The position numbers were made by a program, and so were the translations under genes. Below are positions 62,988-64,000 of a stretch of DNA of 64,000 bases, piece after piece. This DNA is from an uncultured Lachnospiraceae bacterium (GTDB lineage Bacteria; Bacillota; Clostridia; Lachnospirales; Lachnospiraceae). Below the pieces are notes generated by a model that was given only the letters and a program-made list of their open reading frames with translations, was not told the DNA's origin and ran no database searches. The DNA is taken from the NCBI GenBank assembly GCA_944376425.1, contig CALWCS010000049.1, positions 30,759 through 94,758 on the forward strand, in the 5' to 3' direction. The stretch's first letter is position 1; each line of letters starts with the position of its first letter.

Positions 62988-63866
62988 TTAAGCACACACA
63001 CAGATTTTATTTTTAGAAGATGCATTTTGGGGAGTCTTCAAAATAATCTCTCCTTTTGCATTTTCATCATCCATAATCACTTCTTTTACTCCCGGTACTT
63101 CAATATGCCCCGACATCGGATTTTTGATGCTGACTACCACATTTGTAATCGTCGCTGCAACTTCTGATTTTTCAAAACATAAATCTGTATCAATCATTTC
63201 GCAATTTATCAATTTCAAATTTTTACAGTAGCATAAAGGCTGTGTTCCAATAATTTTACAATCAATCAGTGTCAGTCCATCCGAATACCATCCAAGATAT
63301 TCTCCTTTTACCATGCTGTTTTTCACTGTCACATTTTTTGCATGCCAAAAAGCATCTTTCGTGTCAAAAACACAGTGATCCAAAATAGAATCCTGAATAT
63401 ACTGAAAGGAATATTTTCCTTTTAATTGAACATCGGAAAAATTCAAGTTTGCAGACTGCATCATAAAATACTCGCTTTCCGCAGTACAGTGCTCCATTCT
63501 CATATTTCTTACATACCATCCAAATTCAGGTGAAATAATATCACAATTTTTCAGAATAATCTCCTGGCATTCCCGCAATGCTTTTATTCCATGCATTTTT
63601 GTATTAGAAATCTCAATCTGATCGGAATACCACAATGCTGCACGGCACAGAGAAGTCATCTCAGAATCTTGAATTTTTAATCTGTGATCATGCCAGAACG
63701 GATACCGCAGATTGAAAAAACAATGATCCACCTGAACTTCTTCGCTTTCTTTTAACGCGCTCTCGCCATCTTGCGGACCATCAAATACACAGTTTTTTAT
63801 CAGAATATCTCTGCTTCCATAAAGTGCACGTTCTATATCAAAAGTTTGATTTTCAACAATTCTCAT
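62988..63866 (-). CDS. DUF3737 family right-handed beta-helix protein
   Basis: From the ATG at 63866 (TAGGAGG upstream) it is 292 residues with no signal peptide. The protein is built of repeated short strands with regular N, C and D positions (D-I-L-I-K-N-C-V-F, E-I-I-L-K-N-C-D-I, V-T-V-K-N-S-M-V, L-T-L-I-D-C-K-I), the signature of a right-handed beta-helix. This is the DUF3737 family, widespread in Firmicutes with no known role. The helix could bind carbohydrate or act as a scaffold. Many aromatic residues (W, Y) line one face. Confidence 0.85.
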   Translation of the reverse strand: MRIVENQTFDIERALYGSRDILIKNCVFDGPQDGESALKESEEVQVDHCFFNLRYPFWHDHRLKIQDSEMTSLCRAALWYSDQIEISNTKMHGIKALRECQEIILKNCDIISPEFGWYVRNMRMEHCTAESEYFMMQSANLNFSDVQLKGKYSFQYIQDSILDHCVFDTKDAFWHAKNVTVKNSMVKGEYLGWYSDGLTLIDCKIIGTQPLCYCKNLKLINCEMIDTDLCFEKSEVAATITNVVVSIKNPMSGHIEVPGVKEVIMDDENAKGEIILKTPQNASSKNKICVCA

Positions 63867-63937
63867 TTCTATGCCTCCTAGTATAATAATGGTGTAGTCC
63901 ATAATGACTACAAGTTAATAGTCACATCGTCTAAATG

Positions 63938-63978
63938 AATAACTGAAGGAGGGATTCCCCTCTCCATCAGAAGTTATT
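63938..63978. terminator. Hairpin near the window end
   Basis: AATAACT pairs with AGTTATT and, inside, GGAGGG with CCTCTCC-type sequence, making a long stem. It lies upstream of the DUF3737 gene and could end a gene beyond the window; the T-run is weak. Confidence 0.4.
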
Positions 63979-64000
63979 GTCTCCTTACCGTGTCTGAGGC

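Noticed and set aside
1..64000. CRISPR arrays, tRNA or rRNA genes, prophage modules
   Set aside because: No regularly spaced direct repeats, no tRNA-like cloverleaf and no phage structural or integrase genes were seen.

Overview
The window reads as a low-GC Gram-positive chromosome, most likely a gut Lachnospiraceae (Clostridia). The grounds are the AT-rich intergenic DNA, AGGAGG ribosome sites, a Lachnospiraceae-type Tad pilus locus (Flp1, DUF5702, DUF6382-FHA), a TSCPD-domain protein, a monocistronic murG, NiaR, and linker repeats of the S/A-D-A-T kind. Species cannot be named from the sequence alone. No rRNA, tRNA or CRISPR array was seen.

Layout. 1-4.7 kb: the 5' part of a secreted GH63/YgjK-like glucosidase, a triple-SPOR secreted protein, a secreted serpin, and a cobalamin adenosyltransferase whose upstream frame runs without a stop into a TnpB-like zinc-ribbon remnant. 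4.7-10 kb: a PTS EIIC-type permease, the niacin repressor NiaR with a palindrome in its leader, an HPr-like protein lacking the phosphorylatable histidine, a small conserved protein, a 2-hydroxyacid dehydrogenase and a Lon-like AAA+ ATPase without protease domain. 10-14 kb: a secreted CBM9-like protein and GH3-A. 14-25.7 kb: housekeeping genes (pgi, mtnN, an MBL/beta-CASP hydrolase, murG, HIT, a sigma factor and a DUF4367 anti-sigma-like protein, an orphan histidine kinase, a rhomboid) and a roughly 245-bp imperfect palindrome at 19986-20230. 25.8-41.7 kb: an accessory exoenzyme region with a ceramidase-like hydrolase operon, GH3-B (permuted), a type-B carboxylesterase, a LysR and a membrane AraC regulator, a small secreted protein and GH3-D. 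41.7-43.8 kb: an IS1182-family element with a stop codon in its transposase. 43.8-53.5 kb: a complete Tad/Flp pilus operon on the minus strand. 53.9-64 kb: GH3-C (close paralogue of GH3-A), an MFS/AraC-GNAT pair, a 2H phosphoesterase, GH3-E (permuted) and a DUF3737 protein.

How it fits together. The dominant theme is secretion: five GH3 enzymes, a GH63-like enzyme, an esterase, a ceramidase-like protein, a CBM9-like protein and a serpin all carry signal peptides, with surface pili encoded beside them. This suits a cell that processes glycosides or glycoconjugates outside the membrane and protects itself from host proteases. GH3-A and GH3-C share not only protein sequence but the whole control region: same -35/-10 spacing, two direct repeats 20 bp apart placed 6 bp upstream of the -35, a palindrome just after the predicted start of transcription, and the same GC-rich terminator. 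That is the strongest regulatory signal in the window and defines a small regulon whose activator is unknown.
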